From: DATCDR01 sp036510575
Lineage (GTDB): Bacteria > Actinomycetota > Acidimicrobiia > Acidimicrobiales > Bog-793
Assembly: GCA_036510575.1 (NCBI GenBank)
Contig: DATCDR010000242.1
Span: forward strand, 1-10,736
Length of the DNA stretch: 10,736 nucleotides
Reading direction: 5' to 3'
Numbering within the stretch: the first letter of the stretch is position 1; the number at the start of each line of letters is the position of its first letter. The position numbers and the translations under genes are program-made. Below are positions 1 to 6,547 of this stretch, in pieces. The notes below the pieces were generated by a model. That model had not been told where the DNA came from. It saw only the letters and a list, made by a program, of their open reading frames with translations, and ran no database searches.

Positions 1-1
1 T

Positions 2-58
2 CCCGAAGGCCGCGGGCTGTCGCACGAGGTTCCAATGGGCGCGTTCACCTCTTGGTAG
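2..58 (+). CDS. Possible 3' end of an upstream gene (cut by window edge)
   Basis: The reading frame starting at base 2 is open from the window edge to a TAG at 56-58 and has G or C in the third position of most codons, as expected for a coding tail in this genome. The readable C-terminus is about 18 residues and ends in FTSW; it is too short to assign a family. A competing frame from base 1 stays open to a TGA at 88-90, which would overlap the GTG start of the ABC ATPase gene as GTGA, but its third-position composition is poorer. Which of the two is real, or whether either is, cannot be decided from the window. Confidence 0.25.
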   Translation, partial: PEGRGLSHEVPMGAFTSW

Positions 59-86
59 GTCCAAGCCGCGTCGTCGGTCAAATGGC

Positions 87-1529
87 GTGACTGACGTTGT
101 CCAGACGGGGCTTAGCGCAATGCTCAGGCTCTCGAGGCCCAACGGGGCTTTTGGCCGCTCGCCCTTTAGCCGGCCCTGGAGCATCGTCATCGATGGGAAG
201 GTGCTCGGTTCGATCTCGCCTCGCGAGAGCATCGATGTACCTGTCGATTCGGGTCCCCACGATCTCCAGCTGCGCTCTCGTAGCTATCTAAAGAGTCCGA
301 AGCTCGCGTTCGACGCGGCACCTGGTCGAGTAAGTGCCGTTTCGTGCCGGGCTCGAGGTCGGCAGCCCTTTGTCGTCCAGCGGACGGTCGCGACCTTGAT
401 CGCAAGCGTGTTCAGCCATGAGATCTGGATCACGCTCGATCACGTGGAGGACGACGATACGGCGGCCGCGCCGATCCAAAGCCCTGGCGGTACAAGCGCG
501 ACATCTGTAGCCACCCGTCGCTCGACTGGCTCTTTTTCGACACAGCTCGCAGGGATGCCGCGCAGCCCACGTCGTGACGGCGCCGAACATGAGGCAGCAT
601 TGGTGGTCGAGGGTTTGACCAAACACTTCGGCGCCCGGACTGCCTTCGCCGACGTCTCGTTCGAGGTGGATTACGGAGAGGTCTTCGGGTTCTTGGGGCC
701 GAACGGCGCAGGCAAGACGACAACGGTTCGAACCTTGGGGACATTGATCGCACCGACTTCTGGATCGGCGACTGTTGCTGGAATCCCGCTCACTCCCGAG
801 AACGGCGTCGAGATCCGTCAGCGGATCTCGATCATGCCCGAAGCGCCAGGGCTCTATCTGCGACTCACGGTGACGGAGAACCTCGAGTACTTTGCGGGTC
901 TTTACGGCTTGAGCCACTCCGCCCCACGGATCAACGACGCCCTCGAAGCGGTGAATCTCCTAGACCGTGCCGACGACCTCTGCGGCGGATTGTCCAAAGG
1001 CCTTCGTCAACGCGTCGGGTTGGCGAGGACCCTGCTTAGTGATCCAAAGGTCATGTTTCTCGATGAGCCGACCTCAGGCCTCGACCCGGTCGCGGCCCTC
1101 GAGGTGCACAACTTGATCATCGGGCTTCGCGGACGCGGCGTGACGATATTTCTCACGACGCACCGGCTCGAGGAGGCCGAGAAGCTCTGTGACCGTGTGG
1201 CCATTTTGAATACGACGCTTCGTACCGTCGGCAGGCCGAATGAGCTTCGCGAACAGCTGTTCAAGAGCGCACTGGTGGTAAAGACGCTCACCCCGCTCGC
1301 CGATCCGGCAGGGCTATTCACCGGGATTTCCGGTGTCGAGAGCTGGTTTGCAGACGACGCGGCGTCATATGTGGTGACCGTGTCTGATCCCCGCACCGTG
1401 GCGCCTTCGGTCACGCGTGGCCTTGTCGGTGCGGGTGCCGACGTGCTCTCGATAGGTGAAGCTCATCACTCCTTAGAAGACGTCTACCTCGAGTTGATCG
1501 ATGAAGACGTCGAGGCACGCCGACCATGA
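87..1529 (+). CDS. ABC transporter ATPase with an extra N-terminal beta-rich domain
   Basis: This is the nucleotide-binding subunit of an ABC-2-type exporter, which hydrolyses ATP at the inner face of the membrane to drive the permease encoded next. In the 480 residues, an N-terminal domain (about 12-120) is followed by a low-complexity linker (about 121-168) and the ATPase (about 171-400). Seen in the ATPase are Walker A GPNGAGKT (204-211), signature LSKGLRQR (302-309), Walker B VMFLDEPT (322-329, catalytic E327), D-loop SGLDP and H-loop H359. The Q-loop position reads MPEAP, with Glu for Gln, as in many CcmA/NatA-like exporters. The C-terminal region (about 395-480) has the form usual for that family. 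The N-terminal domain has an IDG turn at 35-37, a GPH turn at 56-58 and SPKL at 70-73, a pattern resembling PEGA-like beta domains; such a fusion is unusual. The start is GTG at 87; an in-frame ATG at 120 is a credible alternative. The gene overlaps the permease gene by ATGA. The substrate is unknown. Confidence 0.9.
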   Translation: MTDVVQTGLSAMLRLSRPNGAFGRSPFSRPWSIVIDGKVLGSISPRESIDVPVDSGPHDLQLRSRSYLKSPKLAFDAAPGRVSAVSCRARGRQPFVVQRTVATLIASVFSHEIWITLDHVEDDDTAAAPIQSPGGTSATSVATRRSTGSFSTQLAGMPRSPRRDGAEHEAALVVEGLTKHFGARTAFADVSFEVDYGEVFGFLGPNGAGKTTTVRTLGTLIAPTSGSATVAGIPLTPENGVEIRQRISIMPEAPGLYLRLTVTENLEYFAGLYGLSHSAPRINDALEAVNLLDRADDLCGGLSKGLRQRVGLARTLLSDPKVMFLDEPTSGLDPVAALEVHNLIIGLRGRGVTIFLTTHRLEEAEKLCDRVAILNTTLRTVGRPNELREQLFKSALVVKTLTPLADPAGLFTGISGVESWFADDAASYVVTVSDPRTVAPSVTRGLVGAGADVLSIGEAHHSLEDVYLELIDEDVEARRP

Positions 1530-2272
1530 CCAATTTCGACATCGGCCGCGTCAGCGCCGTGGTTCGAAAAGAGCTGCGGGACTATCGGCGCAAGCGCTCC
1601 ATCGTTGTGACGATGGCCGTCTTGCCGGCGATATTTCTCATCGAGCCGATTCTTGCCATCTTCGTCGCTCCAGCGCTTGGGACGCAGTCCGCGCTCGCCA
1701 GGTACGTCCTTGTGCCGATGCTCTACATGTTGTTGATCCCCGTCATCATTCCCGCCACGCTCGCCGCGTATTCCATCGCTGGCGAGCGCGAGCAGGGCAC
1801 GCTCGAACCGCTCCTCACGACGCCGATCCGGCAACAAGAGTTCATTCTCGGCAAGGCGACGGCGGTGATGATCCCCTCGGTATTCCTCTCCTACGCCGTG
1901 TTCGCGCTCTTCCTCCTCGCAACGTGGCTGTTCGCGAACCCAGCGGTATCGTCGGCCGTCTTCCATCAGGGTCCGATCCTGCTGGCGCTTGTGCTGTTCG
2001 CGCCGCTGTTGGCGGGATGGGCGGTTGTCGTCGGGATGGCAGTCTCGGTACGGGCGAGCGAGATTCGCGTCGCGCAACAACTCGGTACCCTTGGCAGCTT
2101 CCCGCCGCTTGGTGTCATCGTGTTGCTCGCGGTTGGCGTCGTCCATCCGACCTTCCCCGTGGCGCTCGAGTTCGCGGCCGGACTGCTGATCAGTGATCTT
2201 TTGATCTTCCGGGGAGTGTCGGCGATGTTCGACCGGGAGCGACTAGTCACCGGGGTGAAGGCGGGTTCATAA
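1526..2272 (+). CDS. ABC-2-type transporter permease
   Basis: This is the membrane subunit partnered with the ATPase just upstream. Its ATG overlaps the ATPase stop codon (ATGA at 1526-1529), so the two are translationally coupled. The 248-residue protein begins with a cytoplasmic amphipathic stretch rich in basic residues (VVRKELRDYRRKR, 12-24), typical of ABC-2 permeases. About six hydrophobic segments follow, near residues 26-48, 62-82, 110-134, 150-174, 194-206 and 212-229. The motif GEREQGTLEPLLTTP (86-100) after the second segment is the cytoplasmic loop signature of this family, and the stretch ASEIRVAQQLGTL (177-189) is also characteristic. It is shorter than NatB-type permeases with a large extracellular loop, so it is probably a compact six-helix half-transporter that works as a dimer. 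The substrate cannot be inferred; lipids, drugs and ions are all possible for the family. Confidence 0.9.
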   Translation: MTNFDIGRVSAVVRKELRDYRRKRSIVVTMAVLPAIFLIEPILAIFVAPALGTQSALARYVLVPMLYMLLIPVIIPATLAAYSIAGEREQGTLEPLLTTPIRQQEFILGKATAVMIPSVFLSYAVFALFLLATWLFANPAVSSAVFHQGPILLALVLFAPLLAGWAVVVGMAVSVRASEIRVAQQLGTLGSFPPLGVIVLLAVGVVHPTFPVALEFAAGLLISDLLIFRGVSAMFDRERLVTGVKAGS

Positions 2273-2356
2273 GCCGTGCTAACGGGCAGGCGACATCGGA
2301 CGGCGCCAGAGAGGGCAGGCGCGTAAGCGGGTCGGACGCCCTCGGCTGCTTCTTTG

Positions 2357-2400
2357 CGTCCACGTTCGCAACCAAACGGGCGTGGGTGGAATTTCTTGTT
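2357..2400 (+). terminator. Candidate Rho-independent terminator of the ABC exporter operon
   Basis: A hairpin is formed by CCACGTTCG at 2360-2368 and CGGGCGTGG at 2377-2385 (nine pairs, two of them G-U in RNA) with an eight-base loop. Outward it can extend to 2357/2388 through two further G-U pairs and one C-G pair. The T-rich run ATTTCTTGTT follows at 2391-2400. It lies 85 bases after the permease stop codon and points the right way for the plus-strand operon. It abuts the 3' end of the convergent minus-strand gene; the other side of the hairpin would give an A-rich tail on the minus-strand transcript, so it is probably one-directional. Confidence 0.45.
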
Positions 2401-4822
2401 ATGCCACGTGGCTGCCACTCGCGACGGGGAGTTTTGGCCGGTGCCGTGAGCCAATGGTCACCGACACTTGTAACAGCTTGTTCAGCGCTGCGACGTCGAG
2501 TGGCCGCGAGATCAAGAACCCCTGCCCGGTGTCGATGCCCTCTGCCTCTACCTGGCGCATCTGGGAGTCGTTTTCGATGCCTTCTGCCACCGTCTCGAGG
2601 TGAAGATCCTTGCCGAGCTGGACGAGTGCGTGAACAAGCGCAGCACCTTCGCTCGAGTCGGTCATAAGCGAGACGAACGAGCGGTCGATCTTTAACACGT
2701 CGACTGGAAACTGGCGAAGGTAGGCAAGCGATGCATACCCGGTCCCGAAGTCGTCGATAGCGATCTTCACGCCGAGTGCCTTTAGAAGAAGCAGGCGGGG
2801 AATCGTCCCCTCCACATCTTCCATGAGGGAGGTCTCGGTCAGCTCGAGTCGCAACATCGCCGGATCGAGCCCGCTCGCGGAAAGCGCATGCGCGACGTCG
2901 TCGACGATCCGGTCGCGTGCGAGCTGCTTGCCAGAGACGTTCACCGAGACGGAGAAGTGGTGGCCCTGCTTGTGCCAGAACGCTCCTTGCTGACATGCCT
3001 CGTTCAGCACCCATGCACCGACGGGCACGATCATCCCGCTTGCCTCGAGTGCAGGAATGAAATCGTTCGGCTGGACCGTTCCGCGCTCTGGATGGCGCCA
3101 ACGGATCAGTGCCTCGACGCCATTGATAGCGCCCGTTCTCACGTCGATCGTCGGCTGATAGAGGAGGAAGAACTGGTTCGCGGCACAAGCGGTGTGGAGA
3201 TCGACGTTCAAGTGACGATGGTCGTCGACCGCTGCTTGCATCGAAGGCGCAAAGGTGACACTTCGGCGCTTGCCGTCGGCCTTTGCGCGATAGAGCGCGA
3301 TGTCGGCGTCGCGAAGCAGCTCGCTTGGGGCCAGGCGAGTACCAGTAGCGATGCCGATGCTGGCCGAGATCGACATCGGAACGGCGCTCGCATGAATCTG
3401 GAAGGGACGCTCGAACGCTTCGAGGATCCGATCCGCCACTGCCTGCACGCCACCACCGAGCGTCGTGCCTTCGATGAGCAAGATGAACTCGTCACCGCCC
3501 AATCGACCAGCGGTGTCGCCTGGCCGAATCGCTGCTCGTAGGCGGTTGCTCACCGCGACGAGGAGTTCGTCACCTGCGTCGTGCCCGAGCGTGTCGTTGA
3601 TGTCCTTGAAGTCGTCCAGATCGAGGAACATCACAGCGAAGGCACCATCGGCACGATTGGCGCGGGCGAGCATCTGGTCGATCCGGTCGAGCAGCAAGGT
3701 TCGGTTCGGGAGACCGGTTAGGGAGTCATGCAGTGTCTGGAACCTGAGTTGGTCCGTCCGTTCGTGGACGAGCTGCATCGCGCGTCCACGGCTCGTGCCG
3801 AGCACGTAGATCAATGCTCCGAGGAGCGCGCTCAAAAGAACACCGGCGAGTAGGAGTGCAAGCGCTTCACCGTCGCCGAAGATGTTGTCGCTCGCGCCGG
3901 CTGCGAGCGTCTCAACCGTCCAGCCGTTGTGCAAGTTGAGTGTCGTCGCTGCCGCGGCGGCTCTACCGTGACCGCTCCGGAACACCACGGCGCTTGCGCC
4001 GCTCCCAAATCGCAGCGCGACCTCGGTATTTACGTGGTTGGCGAGTGCCGTGGCGAGGATCACGTCGGGGAGGACGGTCATGCCTACCCAGCCGACAAAA
4101 GCGGCGCGTCGAGCAGCGACGGTGGTAGGCGTCGCTCCGCCGCTGTACATCGGCGACCCAAGCGACAAGGCCGTGATCCCGCCTTCGCTGAAGGGCTGCA
4201 GGTCGGCGAGGCCGGAGTCTCTCGTCGCTAACAGTGCCTGGCCCGCGGGCCCGGCGCAGAGATCCTCACCTACCGGCACCCCCGCTTCCGCGTTTCGAGC
4301 CAGGCCGGCGACCGACAAACAGTAAAAGGGTCGTTTGCCTGGGGGGATCACGCTGAAGCTGGCCGGCACCGCACCCGTACCCGTCTGTGTCGCGCTCGAC
4401 GCTTTCTCGAACGCCGCGAGGTCCGCCGCCGGGACGATTACCACCTCGCCCATACCAAGGAGCTCTGGGTAGCGTGCGAGCGCACCGACGTCGCCAGCCC
4501 ATTGGAGAAAGGTCTCCTCGTTCGCCCCTGGGTGATCCAAGAAGAATGCGCCGGCGCTCACGACCAGGTCGTGTTCGTGCTGCAGCACCAGTTGCAGGTT
4601 TGTGGCGATCCCTGCCGCGGCGACGCTCAATGTCCGTCGTGAGCGTTGCGCGGCGCCCGCCGCGACGCTATTCGCGCCGTAGACGGCACAGATGGTGCCA
4701 ACCGCGAGGACGGCAGCGCCTGCCGCGAGCCACGGCCGCCTGCGAAGTGGTGTCGGCTCGAGTGCTGGCGCGTCCTTGCCCGAGCGGGTCGCGCGCTTGC
4801 GGAGTCTCATTTGACGTCCCAC
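2399..4822 (-). CDS. Membrane-anchored CHASE-GGDEF-EAL c-di-GMP protein
   Basis: This 807-residue sensor is predicted to make and/or degrade cyclic di-GMP in response to an extracytoplasmic signal. A basic N-terminus is followed by a membrane segment (about 31-50), an external CHASE-type sensor region (about 55-310, with cysteines at 168 and 189), a second membrane segment (about 317-341), a short linker helix, a GGDEF domain (about 362-525) and an EAL domain (about 535-785). GGDEF is intact at 442-446, and the inhibitory I-site RPGD (433-436) lies five residues before it. All EAL catalytic positions are present: E570, N628, E660, D690/D691 in DDFGTG, K711, E747 and Q767. Both activities are therefore possible, but which one dominates is not readable from sequence. 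The longest start is GTG at 4822. An in-frame ATG at 4810 (GTGGGA lies 6-11 bases upstream) is equally plausible and removes only four residues. The upstream minus-strand gene ends 157 bases before it. Confidence 0.93.
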   Translation of the reverse strand: MGRQMRLRKRATRSGKDAPALEPTPLRRRPWLAAGAAVLAVGTICAVYGANSVAAGAAQRSRRTLSVAAAGIATNLQLVLQHEHDLVVSAGAFFLDHPGANEETFLQWAGDVGALARYPELLGMGEVVIVPAADLAAFEKASSATQTGTGAVPASFSVIPPGKRPFYCLSVAGLARNAEAGVPVGEDLCAGPAGQALLATRDSGLADLQPFSEGGITALSLGSPMYSGGATPTTVAARRAAFVGWVGMTVLPDVILATALANHVNTEVALRFGSGASAVVFRSGHGRAAAAATTLNLHNGWTVETLAAGASDNIFGDGEALALLLAGVLLSALLGALIYVLGTSRGRAMQLVHERTDQLRFQTLHDSLTGLPNRTLLLDRIDQMLARANRADGAFAVMFLDLDDFKDINDTLGHDAGDELLVAVSNRLRAAIRPGDTAGRLGGDEFILLIEGTTLGGGVQAVADRILEAFERPFQIHASAVPMSISASIGIATGTRLAPSELLRDADIALYRAKADGKRRSVTFAPSMQAAVDDHRHLNVDLHTACAANQFFLLYQPTIDVRTGAINGVEALIRWRHPERGTVQPNDFIPALEASGMIVPVGAWVLNEACQQGAFWHKQGHHFSVSVNVSGKQLARDRIVDDVAHALSASGLDPAMLRLELTETSLMEDVEGTIPRLLLLKALGVKIAIDDFGTGYASLAYLRQFPVDVLKIDRSFVSLMTDSSEGAALVHALVQLGKDLHLETVAEGIENDSQMRQVEAEGIDTGQGFLISRPLDVAALNKLLQVSVTIGSRHRPKLPVASGSHVA

Positions 4823-4946
4823 TGCCGTCTCGGGCGGGTTGAAGCCGGCATTCGTGCAGGCCTCGATATGCCCCTAACGGTGCGTTTTAGCGTCGCTTGT
4901 AGCTCCTAGATCGTTCACGCCGTGCCAGAGGCTCGATGGGCTAGCT

Positions 4947-4981
4947 AAAAGAGCCGGCTACTTGATCGCACGAGGCTCCTC
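4947..4981 (-). terminator. Weak terminator-like hairpin after the 76-residue gene
   Basis: Read on the minus strand, GAGGAGCC overlapping the TGA stop codon (4981-4974) can pair with GGCTC and the following Ts (4955-4948). This gives five Watson-Crick pairs plus two G-U and one A-U pair around an 18-base loop. TTTTAG at 4950-4945 is the U tract. The loop is long and the stem short, so it may terminate only partly or not at all. This matters because the CHASE-GGDEF-EAL gene follows on the same strand. Confidence 0.3.
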
Positions 4982-5210
4982 AGGGTTCTGGCGATCGAGG
5001 CTCGCGAGCGAGATGTCGCTGCGTCAGCATCTCTTCGAGACTTGCTAGTGCCGATAGCTCCGCCACCAGGCGGTCGCGTTCAGCGGTCACTGTGGCCAAC
5101 TCAACCAAGACGTCGAGCGCCTTGGCTCGATTCAGCCCGGTCGGTGACTCTGCGGGCAACATCGCGACGGACCGCCGGAGGTTCTCGATCTCGGGAAGCG
5201 TAAGGGCCAT
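4980..5210 (-). CDS. Small 76-residue protein of unknown function, likely SOS-induced
   Basis: I do not recognise this protein. It is 76 residues, soluble, without signal peptide, membrane segment or cysteine. An N-terminal helix (about 4-18, LPEIENLRRSVAMLP) is followed by a Pro/Gly turn (about 19-26), then a long charged helix (about 29-66) with heptad-like Leu/Val/Ala spacing and TAERDRLVAEL in the middle, suggesting a coiled coil and probable oligomerisation or partner binding. The tail is Pro/Arg/Glu-rich. What makes the gene credible despite its size is the promoter immediately upstream: a -35, a 17-base spacer and a -10 lie exactly where a transcript starting at the A of the ATG requires, and no Shine-Dalgarno sequence is visible, so the message is probably leaderless. 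The spacer contains a LexA-type box. SOS-induced small proteins in Gram-positive bacteria include division inhibitors such as YneA, but those carry a membrane anchor and usually a LysM domain, which this lacks. Confidence 0.72.
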   Translation of the reverse strand: MALTLPEIENLRRSVAMLPAESPTGLNRAKALDVLVELATVTAERDRLVAELSALASLEEMLTQRHLAREPRSPEP

Positions 5211-5216
5211 GGGCGC

Positions 5217-5245
5217 ACACTAGAACGAACACTTGTTCGTGTCGA
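5217..5245 (-). promoter_or_regulatory. Leaderless sigma-70-type promoter of the 76-residue gene
   Basis: On the minus strand, TCGACA (5245-5240, five of six matches to TTGACA) is followed by a 17-base spacer and TAGTGT (5222-5217, fitting TAnnnT). The six bases GCGCCC then lead directly to the ATG at 5210-5208. With the normal six-base gap between the -10 element and the start point, transcription would begin at the A of the start codon. The spacing agreement at every step is what supports the call; no start-site data are available here. Confidence 0.7.
5226..5239 (-). promoter_or_regulatory. LexA-type SOS box within the promoter
   Basis: The minus strand reads CGAACAAGTGTTCG: two perfect inverted arms CGAAC/GTTCG around four bases, the geometry of the LexA operator of Gram-positive bacteria and actinobacteria (CGAAC-N4-GTTCG). 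The inner four bases fit the purine-N-purine-pyrimidine pattern of the Bacillus consensus. The palindrome extends by one more pair on each side (5225-5240). The 14-base box exactly fills the first 14 bases of the 17-base -35/-10 spacer, so a bound repressor would block RNA polymerase. Confidence 0.72.
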
Positions 5246-5276
5246 GAGGTAGTTGTCGCGAAGCGGCACGATGGCC

Positions 5277-6002
5277 TCACTTTTGCCACTCTGCCTCGTC
5301 GTTCGCAGCGACGCACGCTGCGAGCAGCACCGCTGACATGAGCAACACGCTAAGGCCGAGTGCCGCAGCGGGGCTCTCGTGTAGTACGAGCAGCGCGCCG
5401 CATCCGGCACCGACGAGCATCGCCAATACCGCCAGGATTCTGCGTCCGATGACGGTGGGATCTCCGTTCGGCGTATCCGCGGCGATACCGGTGAGGGTCA
5501 TTGTCAACACGGTCGTCGTGAGGTCGGGCACCGACAGCCGCCGCACGAACGAGTTCTGGAGTCCAAGTGCAGTGGCAAGCGCCAACGCGATCGCGTCGGC
5601 GTAGGCAGCAGGCACGGGAACTCCCGCAAAAACGGCCAGTACGAGGCCGAGCGTGAGCAGCCCGAGCTCAACCGCAACGCCGTTTCGCGTGAGCTCAGCT
5701 CGGTTGAGCTCGAAGGTGCGAAGCGCCGCCCCGGCGCCGACTGCACCGAGCAGGAAGCCGCCGAGCGCGAAAAGCGACGCCGCGAGCGAGAACCCTTTCG
5801 CGCCCGCCAATGCGAACCCGACGAAGACCACGTTGCCGGTCATGTTTGCGACAAAGACGCGGCCAAGGCTGAGGATGCTGACTGCGTCGACGATGCCGGT
5901 GGTAGCGGTCATCACCACGAGAAGGGCTGGCAGCGGGCCGTGGCGTCGATCATGGATCAGTCGACGCCAGAAGCCCTCAGTAGGTTCGGAGGAAGGCGGC
6001 AT
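5277..6002 (-). CDS. YoaK-family (DUF1275) membrane protein
   Basis: This 241-residue integral membrane protein belongs to the YoaK/DUF1275 family, whose biochemical role is not established; some members have been proposed as small-molecule transporters. Six hydrophobic segments are visible, roughly at 23-45, 52-68, 71-96, 109-147 (probably two) and 186-207, with a final one at 211-233. Family signatures include GIVDAVS (36-42) in the first helix, VFVANMTGNVVFVG (49-62), GLQNS (147-151) and the LTTTVLTMTLTG stretch (161-172). The length is normal for the family. The ATG at 6002 is preceded on the minus strand by GAGGAAG twelve bases upstream, a usable though slightly distant ribosome-binding site. 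The gene ends 66 bases before the 76-residue gene, whose own promoter lies in that gap, so the two need not be co-transcribed. Confidence 0.88.
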   Translation of the reverse strand: MPPSSEPTEGFWRRLIHDRRHGPLPALLVVMTATTGIVDAVSILSLGRVFVANMTGNVVFVGFALAGAKGFSLAASLFALGGFLLGAVGAGAALRTFELNRAELTRNGVAVELGLLTLGLVLAVFAGVPVPAAYADAIALALATALGLQNSFVRRLSVPDLTTTVLTMTLTGIAADTPNGDPTVIGRRILAVLAMLVGAGCGALLVLHESPAAALGLSVLLMSAVLLAACVAANDEAEWQK

Positions 6003-6112
6003 CTCGCCATTGTGCTTCCTCGAGCCGAAGTGGCGACGACAGGGGTATCTAGAACGTGCGTGGGCGCCCTTGCAGAACGAACCGCCAGCATGACGACCAC
6101 GAAGCCGGCTCT

Positions 6113-6226
6113 ACCACGACGACTACGAAGCCTCCATCGTCGATCACCACCACTGCCGCGTCGACGACGACATCGACTACCACGACCACTACAACCACGA
6201 CAACCACGACGACGACTCCACCCCCT
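6113..6226 (+). repeat. Threonine-codon (ACN) low-complexity tract
   Basis: About 110 bases are dominated by ACC, ACG, ACA and ACT codons, broken by a few others. It encodes a threonine-rich linker in the FN3 remnant. The longest pure stretch (about 6176-6217) gives some 14 consecutive threonines. Mixed synonymous codons show selection or origin as a protein linker, not a simple DNA microsatellite. The tract is nevertheless repetitive enough for slippage, and a start-like ATGACGACCACGAAG at 6090-6104 sits in a different frame from the rest. Confidence 0.8.
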
Positions 6227-6487
6227 GCGCCGCCAATTGGATTGACCGCGACGCCTTCGTGCGCGGTCGTCGCGTTAGTACCGGAGGTCACGATTAGCTG
6301 GACCGCGAGCGTGACATCGTCGGTGACCTCGTACCAGATCTACCGGAGCAGGAGCGGTGGTGCGTACGCCTCGTTTGCAACCGTCAACGGCCGCACGTCT
6401 ACGAGCTATGCCGACACCTAAGTGAGCGGAAACACCACCTACTCCTATGAGGTGCCTTCGGTCGCCCCGTCGGGATCGACCTCGACT

Positions 6488-6508
6488 GCCGGCGTCTCGG
6501 CCGCCGGC
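6488..6508 (-). terminator. GC-rich hairpin downstream of the MFS gene, possible terminator
   Basis: GCCGGCG (6488-6494) and CGCCGGC (6502-6508) form a perfect seven-pair stem with a seven-base loop, 39 bases beyond the stop codon of the minus-strand MFS gene. No T run follows on the minus strand, so it would have to be of the tail-less kind proposed for high-GC actinobacteria. The same bases also encode AGVSAAGA in the FN3 remnant, so the hairpin could be accidental. Confidence 0.25.
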
Positions 6509-6547
6509 GCTCTGCCCTCTAATCGGATCAGGCCAGATTCTGCGGTA

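Larger units (their letters stand above)
6056..6523 (+). pseudogene. Remnant of a secreted Thr-rich/fibronectin type III protein
   Basis: In one plus-strand frame, a run of threonines with a few Ser, Lys and Pro (about 6113-6220) and a proline hinge lead into a recognisable fibronectin type III domain (about 6236-6523). Its landmarks are TISWTASV with the core Trp, SYQIYRS, and, after the break, NTTYSYEV. A TAA at 6419-6421 interrupts the domain between SYADT and VSGN, and the same frame then continues with a normal FN3 second half. No signal peptide or plausible start precedes it: the frame is closed by a TAG at 6050-6052, and the GTG at 6056 leads into a sequence unlike a signal peptide. 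Such linker-plus-FN3 arrangements are common in secreted actinobacterial surface proteins and hydrolases. I read this as the decayed C-terminal part of such a gene. A sequencing error at the stop codon would restore the domain but not the missing N-terminus. Confidence 0.65.

Noticed and set aside
51..65. Small hairpin CTTGG-TAGGT-CCAAG
   Set aside because: Five pairs without a T tract are too weak to call a terminator, and it may overlap a stop codon by chance.
1484..2146. 220-residue minus-strand frame, rich in Arg, Glu, Asp and His
   Set aside because: It lies opposite the well-supported ABC permease and has the charged, domain-free composition typical of antisense frames in GC-rich genes.
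2311..2343. Inverted repeat GAGGGC ... GCCCTC after the permease gene
   Set aside because: The 21-base loop and six-pair stem without a T run make it less convincing than the hairpin at 2357-2388.
2247..3188. 313-residue minus-strand frame overlapping the EAL domain
   Set aside because: It is an alternative frame of the CHASE-GGDEF-EAL gene, Arg-rich and without recognisable motifs.
2888..3541. 217-residue plus-strand frame
   Set aside because: It is antisense to the GGDEF-EAL coding region, whose motifs are intact.
6049..6291. Minus-strand frame with a long run of valines
   Set aside because: It is the antisense of the threonine-codon tract. The valines arise from the complement of ACN codons and there is no start region or other protein character.
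6419..6424. Programmed read-through of the TAA in the FN3 domain
   Set aside because: No read-through context is visible, and the missing N-terminus makes decay the simpler explanation.
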